The notes: generated by a model from the letters alone, not told the origin. A stretch of 44,535 nucleotides of DNA from Candidatus Anoxymicrobium japonicum (GCA_002843005.1 PHEX01000014.1:1-44535), one strand, 5' to 3'; shown: positions 9,154 to 16,744, counted from the stretch's first letter. Numbers and translations: made by a program.

Positions 9154-9737
9154 AAGACACCGGTTTCAGACTTAAAGAACTGCCGTTTTCTTACGCCCTC
9201 ATATCCGCGCGTGACAGCTTTCTCGTAAATCTCGAGGTTCCCTCTCTTGGAAGCGATCCCGCGCACAATACCAAGCGCTCCGTTCAGGTCAGACACCCTC
9301 GACTGGCAGGCCAGCGCGCCGAACAGGGGCAGGTTCACCATCGGCATGCCATCGACCTCGAGCCCGAGATCGAGCGCTATGCCGGTGGCGTCCAGGTAAT
9401 AAACTTCCCTGGAGAAACACTCCGCCAGGCTCTCCGCCACCTCTCCTGGAGCGTTCACCATCAAACGGCCGCCGGATTTTATGCCATCCTGCAACGCCTT
9501 CTGAACAAGATCAACGCTTAACACCACCAGAAGATCGGGTTGATAGATCTGACTCCTTAGATCAATTGGGTTATCGTCAAGGCGCACAAACGCTTTCACG
9601 GGAGCGCCACGCCGCTCGGCCCCGAAAAAGGGGAACGCCTGAACGTGCTTCCCTCTCTCGTAGCCAGCCTGAGCCACCCAGGTGCACATGGTGACCGCTC
9701 CCTGGCCACCGAGGCCGTGTACCCTTATCTCAAACAT
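9150..9737 (-). CDS. porC: Pyruvate:ferredoxin oxidoreductase, gamma subunit
   Basis: A 195-residue gamma subunit, first gene of the por operon. The N-terminus MFEIRVHGLGGQGAVT and the segment AFPFFGAERRGAPVKAF are the hallmark of the PorC/IorB-like domain, which binds CoA in the assembled enzyme. The start is ATG 9737, with a purine-rich GGAAGGGGGA upstream. No convincing sigma-70 promoter was found in the 155 nt shared with the divergent response-regulator gene, although a TACAAT element is present on this strand near 9820. Confidence 0.93.
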   Translation of the reverse strand: MFEIRVHGLGGQGAVTMCTWVAQAGYERGKHVQAFPFFGAERRGAPVKAFVRLDDNPIDLRSQIYQPDLLVVLSVDLVQKALQDGIKSGGRLMVNAPGEVAESLAECFSREVYYLDATGIALDLGLEVDGMPMVNLPLFGALACQSRVSDLNGALGIVRGIASKRGNLEIYEKAVTRGYEGVRKRQFFKSETGVL

Positions 9738-9879
9738 TTAGTTCGTCCCCCTTCCCATGCTCCAGGATGGAGGTAGCGATAGTACACGGGAAGCTTGATG
9801 GTTGACTGGACATATTGTATTTGCGACTCTGTCCTGGATGGACAACCATAGCGCCTCCTTCCTGTGTCCAAAAGTTAAG

Positions 9880-9885
9880 TATAAT
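9880..9885 (+). promoter_or_regulatory. Candidate extended -10 element (TATAAT) for a leaderless transcript
   Basis: A perfect TATAAT lies at 9880-9885. Transcription would begin 6-7 nt later, at or next to the ATG at 9893 of the response-regulator gene, implying an mRNA with little or no 5' leader. No good -35 hexamer is visible 17 bp upstream (CCTTCC). No Shine-Dalgarno sequence precedes the ATG at a usable distance, which fits leaderless initiation. Confidence 0.5.
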
Positions 9886-9892
9886 GGAAAGA

Positions 9893-10831
9893 ATGCTTAT
9901 TCCAAGGCCGAAAATCCTGGTTGTCGATGATGATCGGGATCTCAAGAAAATCATCAATACGGCGTTGCCGAAGCGCAAATTCGATGTATATGCGGTATCA
10001 AACGGCAAAGAGGCGTGGGATATGGTCAAAAACCTGCATCCCGATATTGTCCTGCTGGACGTGATGATGCCCGGCCTGGACGGTTACGAGACATGCAAAC
10101 GCATCCGCGATAACCCACAGACGCGAAACATCCCTGTGATAATACTTACGTCGCGTGTTCAACTCAAAGACAAGCTTGTGGGAATAGAGTCCGGCGCAGA
10201 CGACTACATAACCAAGCCGTTCGACCCTCTCGAGCTTCAGGCCCGTATTGAAATGCACTTCCGCAGATACCTGCGCGACATGGACATGAGCCCGATCACC
10301 GCGCTTCCCGGCAACAATGCCATCGCGGACGCGCTTGCGAGCATTATTGAGTCCGGCCGCAAGTTCGCTCTTCTTTACGCTGACATCGACGACTTCAAAG
10401 CCTATAACGACTACTACGGCTTTATAGCTGGCAGCAAGGTAATCAAGATGACAGGTGGTGTGTTGACCGAGGCCCTGCGGAAGTTCGGCGATGAGAACGA
10501 CTTCCTCGGACACGTAGGCGGAGACGACTTCATACTCCTGACCTCAATTGAAACTTCCGAGGACGTGTCCCGTGAAATCATCCGCCTTTTCGATGAGCGC
10601 ATCCGGGAGCACTACCTCTCGGAGGATCTCGAGAAATGTTACGTAATCACGACAGACAGGCGGGGCTATGTGATGAAGTTTCCGATATTGACCATCTCCA
10701 TCTCCATCATTCACAACAAATATCGCCAGTTTTCCGACTCTATCCAGATCGGAAAGATCGCCGCGGAGCTGAAAAAATACGCCAAAGACCTTGATGGAAG
10801 CGTCTACGTCTTCGATCGCAGAAAAAGTTAG
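9893..10831 (+). CDS. Response regulator with N-terminal REC and degenerate GGDEF domain
   Basis: About 312 residues. The REC domain (about 6-120) has the acidic pair in ILVVDDD, the phospho-acceptor Asp in IVLLDVMMPG, Thr in ILTSR and Lys in TKPFDP. The GGDEF-like domain (about 150-310) keeps the metal and base motifs LYADIDDFKAYND but reads GHVGGDDF, with GGDDF instead of GGDEF/GGEEF and His in place of the usual Arg before it. Diguanylate cyclase activity is therefore uncertain; it may be a c-di-GMP or nucleotide sensor, or weakly active. The start at 9893 is preferred because of the TATAAT just upstream; ATG 9884 and a longer frame from 9815 are alternatives. No histidine kinase lies nearby. 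Confidence 0.85.
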   Translation: MLIPRPKILVVDDDRDLKKIINTALPKRKFDVYAVSNGKEAWDMVKNLHPDIVLLDVMMPGLDGYETCKRIRDNPQTRNIPVIILTSRVQLKDKLVGIESGADDYITKPFDPLELQARIEMHFRRYLRDMDMSPITALPGNNAIADALASIIESGRKFALLYADIDDFKAYNDYYGFIAGSKVIKMTGGVLTEALRKFGDENDFLGHVGGDDFILLTSIETSEDVSREIIRLFDERIREHYLSEDLEKCYVITTDRRGYVMKFPILTISISIIHNKYRQFSDSIQIGKIAAELKKYAKDLDGSVYVFDRRKS

Positions 10832-10843
10832 CGAAAAGGAAAA

Positions 10844-10863
10844 GGGGTCAGGCACCGTCTACC
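10844..10863 (+). repeat. GGGGTCA-core repeat, copy 1
   Basis: The 20-mer GGGGTCAGGCACCGTCTACC lies between two convergent genes. On the minus strand it encodes the last residues (VDGA and the TGA stop) of the glycosyltransferase, and it begins 12 nt after the response-regulator stop. The same 20-mer recurs at 23604, 32275 (inverted) and twice near 39608. Confidence 0.85.
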
Positions 10864-12071
10864 AGATCCTCGGAAAGCCTGTCGTCCGTCGAAAGGAACT
10901 CCATCAACCTTTCCCATGCGACTCTGGACTCCAGGTACCAGGCAAAGGGATCGTGTTTCGGGGGCGCGTCGTATCGCGCGAGGTGTACGTTGTTCATGCA
11001 CTCCTGGAAAGCGCGCTCATCCCCCTCCTTCATGAAATGAAGGCCCATCAACACCGAGGTCTTGAATATGAGATCCTCGAGATTGTCCTTCATGCACTGG
11101 CCCGGGTAGGGGTCGAGCTCCTCGACTTCGACGGAGCGAATGCCGGCGGTCGGAACCTGCCGGCGCAACTTTTCCCTCGCGTACACGAAACGATAAATAT
11201 TTTCGCGGAAGTGCGCCCAGGCGGGAACGTGTGACTCGGGGGGCAGGTGCTTGATCGCAAGCTCGCGGTCGAGCAGGAAGTCGATGTCGAAAAACTTGCA
11301 GTTCACCAGGTAGTCGATGTCTTCTCCACGCCTGACGTTGGGGTCAAACGATATTTTTCGAAACACATCGCGGTGTATCACCATGTTGCCGCCGAAGACA
11401 AATGGGGTGGGTTTCAGCCTCGGCGCCTCCCCTATTATCCCAAACGCCTCGTTCATGGCGGTGACCATGGGCCACTCCCCCATCCACCACTCCTCGGGCG
11501 GCGGTAGCAGGTAGCTACCGTCGGGGCGCTGATAGTAACCCGCGATCGCGCCCACGAACTTCCCGTCACGTGTCGTGCCGATGTTCTCGAGGGCTTTGTC
11601 CATGTACGCAGGATCCTCGTAAATCTGGTCGTCGTCGAAAAGCACCGCGACCTCGGAGCGCGCGAGTTCCGCGACTATCAGACACATGTTGCGGATGTTC
11701 GAGTAGCCGGTGAGCGACAAAAGTCCCGAGTCAGTCTCGCTTTTGCCTTGCTTTCTTTCATCGTCCAGTAGCCCGCGCATCCGCGCCTCGAAAGAGTGTG
11801 AAACCACCGTGACGGGAAAGTTGTCGCGAAATGGGCTGATGAGATCCTTGACCTTGTCCTCAACCGCGCGCGCGATGTCCGCGCTCGTGGCGCTGGCGAG
11901 CACCACCACGTTGAAGTCGCGGTTGCGCAGTACCTTTATGCTATCGAGAGCCCTCGTTATAGTCCCCGGCTGATCGAGTGGAGTTGGATGGTCGTAGACG
12001 GCGTCCGTCTCGTTGAAAGACTCGCCCGCGGGTCGGCCCCAGTACGTCGGAATTACGATAGTAGCGCGCAA
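10848..12071 (-). CDS. GT-A fold glycosyltransferase (family 2-like)
   Basis: About 407 residues with the start of a GT-A nucleotide-sugar fold (ATIVIPTYWGRP), a DxD-type metal motif in AVLFDDDQIYED (near residue 165) and a downstream acidic motif RRGEDIDYLVNC. Between them is an insert with FVFGGNMVIHRDVF. It probably transfers a sugar onto a lipid, protein or small acceptor; the substrate cannot be told. I prefer the TTG at 12071, which follows AAAGGGGAGCAGCA; a TTG at 12095 is the longest alternative. There is no transmembrane segment. It is 43 nt downstream of hisC and may be co-transcribed with it. Its 3' end is formed by a dispersed repeat. Confidence 0.8.
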   Translation of the reverse strand: MRATIVIPTYWGRPAGESFNETDAVYDHPTPLDQPGTITRALDSIKVLRNRDFNVVVLASATSADIARAVEDKVKDLISPFRDNFPVTVVSHSFEARMRGLLDDERKQGKSETDSGLLSLTGYSNIRNMCLIVAELARSEVAVLFDDDQIYEDPAYMDKALENIGTTRDGKFVGAIAGYYQRPDGSYLLPPPEEWWMGEWPMVTAMNEAFGIIGEAPRLKPTPFVFGGNMVIHRDVFRKISFDPNVRRGEDIDYLVNCKFFDIDFLLDRELAIKHLPPESHVPAWAHFRENIYRFVYAREKLRRQVPTAGIRSVEVEELDPYPGQCMKDNLEDLIFKTSVLMGLHFMKEGDERAFQECMNNVHLARYDAPPKHDPFAWYLESRVAWERLMEFLSTDDRLSEDLVDGA

Positions 12072-12114
12072 TGCTGCTCCCCTTTCGTTTGTCAACCTGT
12101 TGTCAATCCGTCAT

Positions 12115-13218
12115 TTAGAGCCCGGCGATCTCGCGTATCGCGTCGATGACGGCGCGATTCTGCTCGGGCGCGCCTATTGTGAGACGTATGTATCCCGGGT
12201 AACCAAGCGCCGCTCCGTCTCGAACGATTATGCCCCTCTCCAGCAACCGCTCGGGCAACGCGTCCGCCACGTAATCGTACTTAAAAAGCATGAAGTTCGC
12301 CTGCGTCGGCACGGGCGCCATACCCATGCCGTCAAGCTCAGACGCGAGAAACCGCTTTCCATCGGAGTTTACGCGCCTGCTGCGCTCTATGTGCTCGACG
12401 TCGTCCAGCGCCGCGGTAGCCGCAACCTGAGCGAGCCGGTTCACGTTAAACGGCGGACGCACGCGCTCGAGGCATGTCACGATCTGAGGGTGCGCGATGC
12501 CGTAGCCCACGCGAAGCCCCGCCAGTCCGTAGCACTTCGAGAACGTGCGCAATACAACCAGATTTGGATACTTCTCGATGTAATTCAAGCTGTTCGGATA
12601 GTCGGGGTCATCCACGTACTCTGCGTACGCTTCGTCCCAAATCAACAAAACATCCTCGGGCAGCCGGGCAAGCATCCTCTCAAACTCGGCGCGAGTGCAT
12701 ATAGCGCCTGTCGGGTTGTGCGGCGTGGCTATAAAGACCGCCCTGGCGCCGTCACCTGCGAGCTCGAGCATCCGGTCGATGTCGTGGCGGTGCTCAGCCA
12801 GCGGCACGTATGCGATCCGGGCGCCCATCACCATTCCGGAAAGAAAGTAAGAAGAGAAAGTCGGGTCGCCCATCACCGCCACGTCTCCGGGGTTGAAAAA
12901 CGCATAGAACAACAGGTCTATGACCTCGTCCGTGCCGTTGCCGAAAACAAGGCTCTCCGGAGCGACGCCGAGCTTTTGCGAGAGCTTCTCGTGCAAAGCG
13001 ACGCACGCGCCGTCAGGGTAAAGCGAGACATCCTGGAGCGCATCCCGAAGAGCCTCGACCGCCTTCGGCGATGGGCCCAGCGGGTTCTCGTTCGAGGCGA
13101 GCTTGATCACCTCTGTCACGCCGTACCGCGATTTAACGTCGTCTATGTCCAGACCTGGACTGTACACCGGCAGGCCCTCTATCTCCCTGCGCGCAATGCT
13201 CTCGAAATCAAAAGTCAT
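12115..13218 (-). CDS. hisC: Histidinol-phosphate aminotransferase
   Basis: A 367-residue fold-type I PLP aminotransferase of the HisC family. It converts imidazole-acetol phosphate plus glutamate to histidinol phosphate. Visible features are the N-terminal IKLASNENPLGPSP, the cofactor-phosphate region FGNGTDEVID, ATPHNPTG, WDEAYAEY and the PLP lysine in TFSKCYGLAGLRVGYG, followed by the substrate-phosphate arginine region YIRLTIG. The start is ATG 13218, preceded by AAGGAAAAAC; an in-frame GTG lies at 13242. No other his genes are in the window, so the gene is an orphan and may also accept aromatic 2-oxoacids. Confidence 0.88.
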   Translation of the reverse strand: MTFDFESIARREIEGLPVYSPGLDIDDVKSRYGVTEVIKLASNENPLGPSPKAVEALRDALQDVSLYPDGACVALHEKLSQKLGVAPESLVFGNGTDEVIDLLFYAFFNPGDVAVMGDPTFSSYFLSGMVMGARIAYVPLAEHRHDIDRMLELAGDGARAVFIATPHNPTGAICTRAEFERMLARLPEDVLLIWDEAYAEYVDDPDYPNSLNYIEKYPNLVVLRTFSKCYGLAGLRVGYGIAHPQIVTCLERVRPPFNVNRLAQVAATAALDDVEHIERSRRVNSDGKRFLASELDGMGMAPVPTQANFMLFKYDYVADALPERLLERGIIVRDGAALGYPGYIRLTIGAPEQNRAVIDAIREIAGL

Positions 13219-13245
13219 GTTTTTCCTTGTGCTCAGCGCCACGTT

Positions 13246-13322
13246 CTCCGGGCTCCCTCGCCCCTTGGGGAGGGTTTCCTCCGGGCTCCCTCGCCCCTTG
13301 GGGGAGAGGGTTGGGGTGAGGG
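13246..13322. repeat. G/C-run dispersed repeat, two tandem copies of about 33 bp
   Basis: Two tandem copies of a unit starting CTCCGGGCTCCCTCGCC, followed by CCTTGGGG and a gggtt or gagaggg tail, lie between hisC and the small gene at 13360. Related sequence (ctcgccccctgggggagaaggttgggg) occurs at about 21698. The unit contains CCCC/GGGG arms that can pair. It is about 40 nt downstream of the small gene's stop. Confidence 0.7.
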
Positions 13323-13359
13323 GTAAACACCCCCCACACTTTACATTATCGCAATATGC

Positions 13360-13548
13360 TCAGTCATCTTCGCGCTCTGATCCTCCCGCATCGCCAGAAC
13401 CGCGATATCCCTTGTGCTTCTCCATCTCCCGGCGCGCCACCTCACGCTTCAGATCATCTCGCCTGTCACGCTGCGCGCGCGTTGGCGGCGCCACTGACTT
13501 TCTTATGCCTTTGTATATTTCAACAAGACCCGGCAGGCGCTTTGCCAC
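13360..13548 (-). CDS. Small basic protein of 62 residues, unknown function
   Basis: A 62-residue, strongly charged protein (rich in Arg, Lys and Glu) without a membrane segment. The central part (RAQRDRRDDLKREVARREME) is probably helical. The start is fixed by a very strong ribosome-binding site: GGAGGTGA followed by 5 nt and GTG at 13548. The reading frame can be extended to GTG 13563, but that would place the site inside the gene. The minus strand carries a plausible -10 (TATTAT) near 13572. The gene is divergent from tRNA-Gln. I do not recognise the family. Confidence 0.6.
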   Translation of the reverse strand: MAKRLPGLVEIYKGIRKSVAPPTRAQRDRRDDLKREVARREMEKHKGYRGSGDAGGSEREDD

Positions 13549-13653
13549 GAAAATCACCTCCACCCGATAATACTACCGGACAACGCGCGTAAAGGAAGAG
13601 AAGTAACGCGTGTCAATCATGCAGGTCGCCATACACGCAAATCGTGCGCGACC

Positions 13654-13682
13654 TTGCCCGCCACGGTAATTTTCGCTATCAT
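13654..13682 (+). promoter_or_regulatory. Promoter of tRNA-Gln
   Basis: TTGCCC at 13654-13659, a 17-bp spacer and TATCAT at 13677-13682 lie 15 bp before the mature tRNA 5' end. Position and spacing fit a housekeeping sigma-70 promoter. It may also drive the downstream tRNA-Glu. Confidence 0.6.
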
Positions 13683-13696
13683 CGTTACTGTTCCAC

Positions 13697-13770
13697 TGGG
13701 GGATCGTCTAGCGGTAGGACACTGGACTCTGGCTCCAGGTACGAGGGTTCGAATCCTTCTCCCCCAACCA
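13697..13770 (+). tRNA. tRNA-Gln (anticodon CTG)
   Basis: A full cloverleaf: acceptor TGGGGGA/TCCCCCA, D-arm GTCTAGCGGTAGGAC, anticodon stem CTGGA/TCCAG with loop CTCTGGC (anticodon CTG, reads CAG), and T-arm with TTCGAAT. The discriminator is A and CCA is encoded. Confidence 0.93.
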
Positions 13771-13845
13771 GAGTCCGTGAATAGCAGTGCGATCGCCAGT
13801 CCGCCAGGATGCCCGTCATCCGTAAAGTTTTGAAAAGTTAAATGT

Positions 13846-13923
13846 GGCGCATTCGTCTAGCCTGGTCCAGGACGCCGCCCTCTCAAGGCGGTAACAGGGG
13901 TTCAAATCCCCTATGCGCTACCA
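13846..13923 (+). tRNA. tRNA-Glu (anticodon CTC)
   Basis: The acceptor is GGCGCAT/ATGCGCT with a G-U first pair. The D-arm contains GTCTAGCCTGGTCCAGGAC, the anticodon stem is CCGCC/GGCGG with loop CTCTCAA (anticodon CTC, reads GAG), and the T-arm is GGGG-TTCAAAT-CCCC. CCA is encoded. It lies 75 nt after tRNA-Gln. Confidence 0.92.
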
Positions 13924-13992
13924 GCCCCTTTCTGAAGCGATTTCCTGCCTTTTGTTACCGGTTGAAAACCCCTCAAAAGTGATTGTCGCTGA

Positions 13993-14355
13993 TCAGGTGT
14001 CCGAACCACAGTGCTTGCACTTGATTGCAGCAACTTTGATTGTTTCGGCGCAGTAAGGACACTTCTTTAGTTGGTCTTGTTCTTGGTCTGCCTTTGTCCC
14101 AGTTGCACCTATAAACTGCTTCACCTCAATATTCACAGCGTCCCATGTTACTTCTGCAGGGCCGCCACAGTTTTCGCACGGGTAGATCATTGAGCCAGAA
14201 GAACCCTTTATCCAGCCTTTTTCGACCTCCGTTACCCTAGTGGGTATAGGGACTTTGTTGACGTGACCGCAGAATTCGCAATCTACATCTTGGGGTGGGA
14301 TGAGGAACAGGTTGCCAACCAGTCTTTCGGAGAGGTCTTTTTCATTGTAGGACAT
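13993..14355 (-). CDS. Double zinc-ribbon protein of unknown function
   Basis: A 120-residue soluble protein with two zinc ribbons. The first pairs CEFCGH (about residue 26) with CENCGG (about residue 61). The second is a compact C-terminal ribbon, CPYCAETIKVAAIKCKHCGS. Such ribbons are often accessory domains of signalling or nucleic-acid-binding proteins; nothing else in the sequence gives a function. The start is ATG 14355 with AGGTAGGAAAG upstream. It looks slightly AT-richer than its neighbours and lies between tRNA-Glu and a MITE-like element, so it may belong to an accessory insertion next to the tRNA. Confidence 0.75.
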   Translation of the reverse strand: MSYNEKDLSERLVGNLFLIPPQDVDCEFCGHVNKVPIPTRVTEVEKGWIKGSSGSMIYPCENCGGPAEVTWDAVNIEVKQFIGATGTKADQEQDQLKKCPYCAETIKVAAIKCKHCGSDT

Positions 14356-14382
14356 CTTTCCTACCTCTCTCTTTAGCTAAGC

Positions 14383-14541
14383 GCCCCATTCCATAAATAC
14401 TCGCAAGCGAACGCCGTTGCATCCGCGCCTGCTGCGTTCCGCTTCCTCCCCGTACTCACCGAGTACGACTCGGTCGCGCGGCCTTTTAAGGAACGGCGCA
14501 TCGACGCTCTCGATACGTTACCGTATTTATGGAAAGGGGCA
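14383..14541. mobile_element. MITE-like element with terminal inverted repeats and flanking 6-bp direct repeats
   Basis: The left end GCCCCATTCCATAAATAC and the right end (reverse complement GCCCCTTTCCATAAATAC) are 18-bp terminal inverted repeats with one mismatch. CTAAGC occurs directly outside both ends (14377-14382 and 14542-14547) and looks like a target-site duplication. The interior has nested pairing, including ACCGAGT-ACG-ACTCGGT at 14458-14474, and no coding frame. At about 159 bp it is a non-autonomous element. The surrounding gap of 14356-14730 shows no gene. Confidence 0.7.
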
Positions 14542-14730
14542 CTAAGCCCACAAAGTTCTGTACTTTCCCTCTCCCCAAGACGAAGGTCACACCAAGACTA
14601 CACCATGTGGCGCGATCTGTCACGTTTCCGAAGCTGAGTAATCGCGCGTTGCGCTATTCGATTCAGAGAAGCTTGAAACGATAAGCTATCTATGGCTAGA
14701 CGGAACCGCGCCGCGCGTGCGAGACGCGGC

Positions 14731-15990
14731 TCAAGAGATTGCCAGGCCCAGCGGCACGGCCCAGATTCCCTCACCGAGATTGACCACTTCAACACCGTTG
14801 TACGCCAGGATGCACAGCCTGCACTCGGGGGTCGATTCCATGAATGTGCGAAGCGACCTGATATCTTTTTTGCGTAGTTGTTCCCCGGCCTTGATCTCTA
14901 TCCCTACCACCTGCTCCCTTGTGTCTATCACCAGGTCAACCTCGCGCGTTTCGTCTATCCTCCAGTAGTTGACCGTCCATTCCGCACCGTGTGCTTCCAT
15001 GATTCCCAGCAGATTCTGAAAGAAGTAAGTCTCATACATGAATCCTCTGAGCGGGTGGCCGGAGAGGTTTCGGCAACCGGCCATGTGGCAGGCAATCCCG
15101 GCATCGGAAAGAAACAGTTTTGGCGACTTCTTGATACCGCTTCGCAGGCTGCGCGTGTACGGGTGTACGCGCTGAACTACGAACAACTCCTCGAGCAATC
15201 CCAGGTATCGCTTTGCGGTGTTGTGAGGCAGCTCAGCATCTCTGGCCACCTGGTTCAAATTGAGAATCTGCCCGGTTCTGGCCGCAAGCAAACGGAGCAT
15301 CGTCTTGAAGCCAACGAGGTTCTCAATGCGAGAGAGACACAAGATATCCCGCTCCAGATACGTCTGTTCGTATCCGGCCAGCCAGATCTCTCCTGCTTCC
15401 TTTGGAGAAAGCACGACCTGGGGCATTCCCCCGCGGATGACTTCATTGTCGGTCACCGGTTTCACGTCGAGGTTCCGGACTTTTCGCGGCTTGCGCATGA
15501 AGTCGAGCAGAAACGGCTCTTGCTCTATTTCCCGAGATATCTCCCTCCTGGTCATAGGCATCATCCGACGATATATGGCCTTGCCGGCAAGGCTTTCGGC
15601 GGTCGCTTTTTTCAGTGGAAGACTTGCCGACTCTGATAGCAGGAAGCGCCCTCGGCGCTCATCCCTTGCGACGGCCCTTTTGATCGCCGGAAACAATCCG
15701 TCTTCTTTTTGCGCCTCGTCGATTGTCACACGGTCATAGGAGGACAGCTCCGAGTCCGGGCTCTCCCGCAAAGCAACCTGAAGAACAGGGTCATCCAGGC
15801 TCACGTATTCCCTGTCCGCAAACCGGGGATCATTGACGAGCATGGTGCTCTTCCCAACCTGCCGCATGCCGGTCAAAACTACGACGGGCATGAATTTGAG
15901 CAGGCGGCCGATATCCGCGGATATCTCGCGGGGCACATACTTTTTAACAATGTGCGCTTTGCCTGATGTTGTGTGTTTTTCCTCAGCCAT
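14731..15990 (-). CDS. AAA_14/DUF4143 ATP-binding protein
   Basis: A 419-residue ATPase. The Walker A motif is GMRQVGKST (about residue 41), the Walker B-like segment is VTIDEAQK, and the sensor region is FLLSESASLPL, where most relatives have TGS instead of SES. A winged-helix/DUF4143 C-terminal part follows, with LNQVARDAELPHNTAKRYL and a nuclease-like end (REVDLVIDTREQVVGIEIKAG) resembling a PD-(D/E)XK core (D...ExK). Such proteins are common, mobile and functionally obscure; some sit in defence islands. The start ATG 15990 has GGGGAGG 10 nt upstream. It is divergent from the arsD remnant across a palindrome. Confidence 0.85.
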   Translation of the reverse strand: MAEEKHTTSGKAHIVKKYVPREISADIGRLLKFMPVVVLTGMRQVGKSTMLVNDPRFADREYVSLDDPVLQVALRESPDSELSSYDRVTIDEAQKEDGLFPAIKRAVARDERRGRFLLSESASLPLKKATAESLAGKAIYRRMMPMTRREISREIEQEPFLLDFMRKPRKVRNLDVKPVTDNEVIRGGMPQVVLSPKEAGEIWLAGYEQTYLERDILCLSRIENLVGFKTMLRLLAARTGQILNLNQVARDAELPHNTAKRYLGLLEELFVVQRVHPYTRSLRSGIKKSPKLFLSDAGIACHMAGCRNLSGHPLRGFMYETYFFQNLLGIMEAHGAEWTVNYWRIDETREVDLVIDTREQVVGIEIKAGEQLRKKDIRSLRTFMESTPECRLCILAYNGVEVVNLGEGIWAVPLGLAIS

Positions 15991-16020
15991 CCGGATTATG
16001 CCTCCCCATATGTGCCATCA

Positions 16021-16041
16021 CATGGCAATATTATTGCCATG
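16021..16041. promoter_or_regulatory. Perfect 21-bp palindrome in a divergent intergenic region
   Basis: CATGGCAATA-T-TATTGCCATG is a perfect 10+1+10 palindrome. It lies 30 bp upstream of the ATPase start (minus) and about 80 bp upstream of the arsD remnant (plus). It resembles a dimeric repressor operator. No regulator gene is adjacent. Confidence 0.5.
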
Positions 16042-16123
16042 CATCTGCAAATATGTCAAGCATGTCAACAGTTTGACCAGACCCACCGATTTGTGTGAGG
16101 AGCCAAGAAAAGAAAGGTGGATA

Positions 16124-16354
16124 ATGTCAAAAGTTGAAGTTTTTGATCCTTCGATGTGCTGTTCGACCGGCGTATGCGGCCCGGACGCGGTAATCACCTG
16201 CCCTCGATCCTGTGGGAGTTCGCCGTGCCATTCCTCAGCTTTCGTTCGCCAGAAACACACCCGGTTAACTTGGAGGACGATGGCTTTTCAAATCAAAACA
16301 CTGGCAAGAGCTCAAAGGCCTTTTTGCAGTTTATGGACACAAGTCATCCGGTAG
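16124..16354 (+). pseudogene. arsD: Remnant of arsD (arsenic metallochaperone), N-terminus only
   Basis: The ATG at 16124, behind AAAGGTGG, starts a frame whose first 21 residues (MSKVEVFDPSMCCSTGVCGP then D) match the ArsD N-terminus exactly in motif and position: Cys12, Cys13 and Cys18 of the As(III)-binding site are all present. After residue 21 the frame loses all ArsD character (ITCPRSCGSSPCHSS and onward) and ends after 76 residues, and I do not recognise an ArsD body in the other frames. The gene therefore looks truncated by deletion. No arsA, arsB or arsR is nearby. A new short peptide cannot be excluded. Its 3' end overlaps the HEPN gene on the other strand. Confidence 0.6.
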
Positions 16355-16744
16355 ACAATTCAGAACAGCTTGATTGACCGCTCGAGCCAGCGCGACCGCT
16401 TCATCGGCCTCCGCTATCTCAGGCTCTTCCGCATCGCCGGGATAGCGGAATTTCCAGGCGTACTCTGTAAGAACAGCGGCTTTCCTTAGCAATGGCTCGG
16501 CAATTTCTTCGATATCGGCACATCGCTCGCCAAGTTCCACTAAGTTGTGAGTTTTGCGGAAAGGGACATCGTGCCAGCAGAGAAATGCCTTTAGCATCTT
16601 TTCAACTACCTGCTGGGCATGAAAAACCATGTCGGCGGTGATAGGTGGCTCCGCCGTTCTATCGTGGTCTGCCGCTCTCAGGTCGATCTGGGCCTTTGTG
16701 AGCCACTCTCTGGTTTCCGCGATTCTGGCTGCATCAAACGGCAT
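16331..16744 (-). CDS. HEPN-domain protein (toxin of an MNT-HEPN pair)
   Basis: A 137-residue all-helical HEPN protein (PF05168-like). The N-terminal segment RIAETREWLTKAQIDLRAAD, the helix VFHAQQVVEKMLKAFLCWHD and the motif FRKTHNLVELGERC are characteristic. HEPN partners of minimal nucleotidyltransferases act as RNase-like toxins or as regulators in type VII systems. The RxxxxH RNase motif is not clearly present here; the closest is RKTH. The start overlaps the upstream nucleotidyltransferase gene by 11 bp, showing coupled expression. Confidence 0.85.
   Translation of the reverse strand: MPFDAARIAETREWLTKAQIDLRAADHDRTAEPPITADMVFHAQQVVEKMLKAFLCWHDVPFRKTHNLVELGERCADIEEIAEPLLRKAAVLTEYAWKFRYPGDAEEPEIAEADEAVALARAVNQAVLNCLPDDLCP

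Noticed and set aside
9730..10029. A minus-strand 99-codon frame upstream of porC
   Set aside because: It overlaps the response-regulator gene antisense and the porC start region, with no ribosome site and no recognisable domain.
12013..13326. A 437-codon plus-strand open frame opposite hisC
   Set aside because: GC-rich third-position shadow of hisC; no domain, while hisC has all family motifs.
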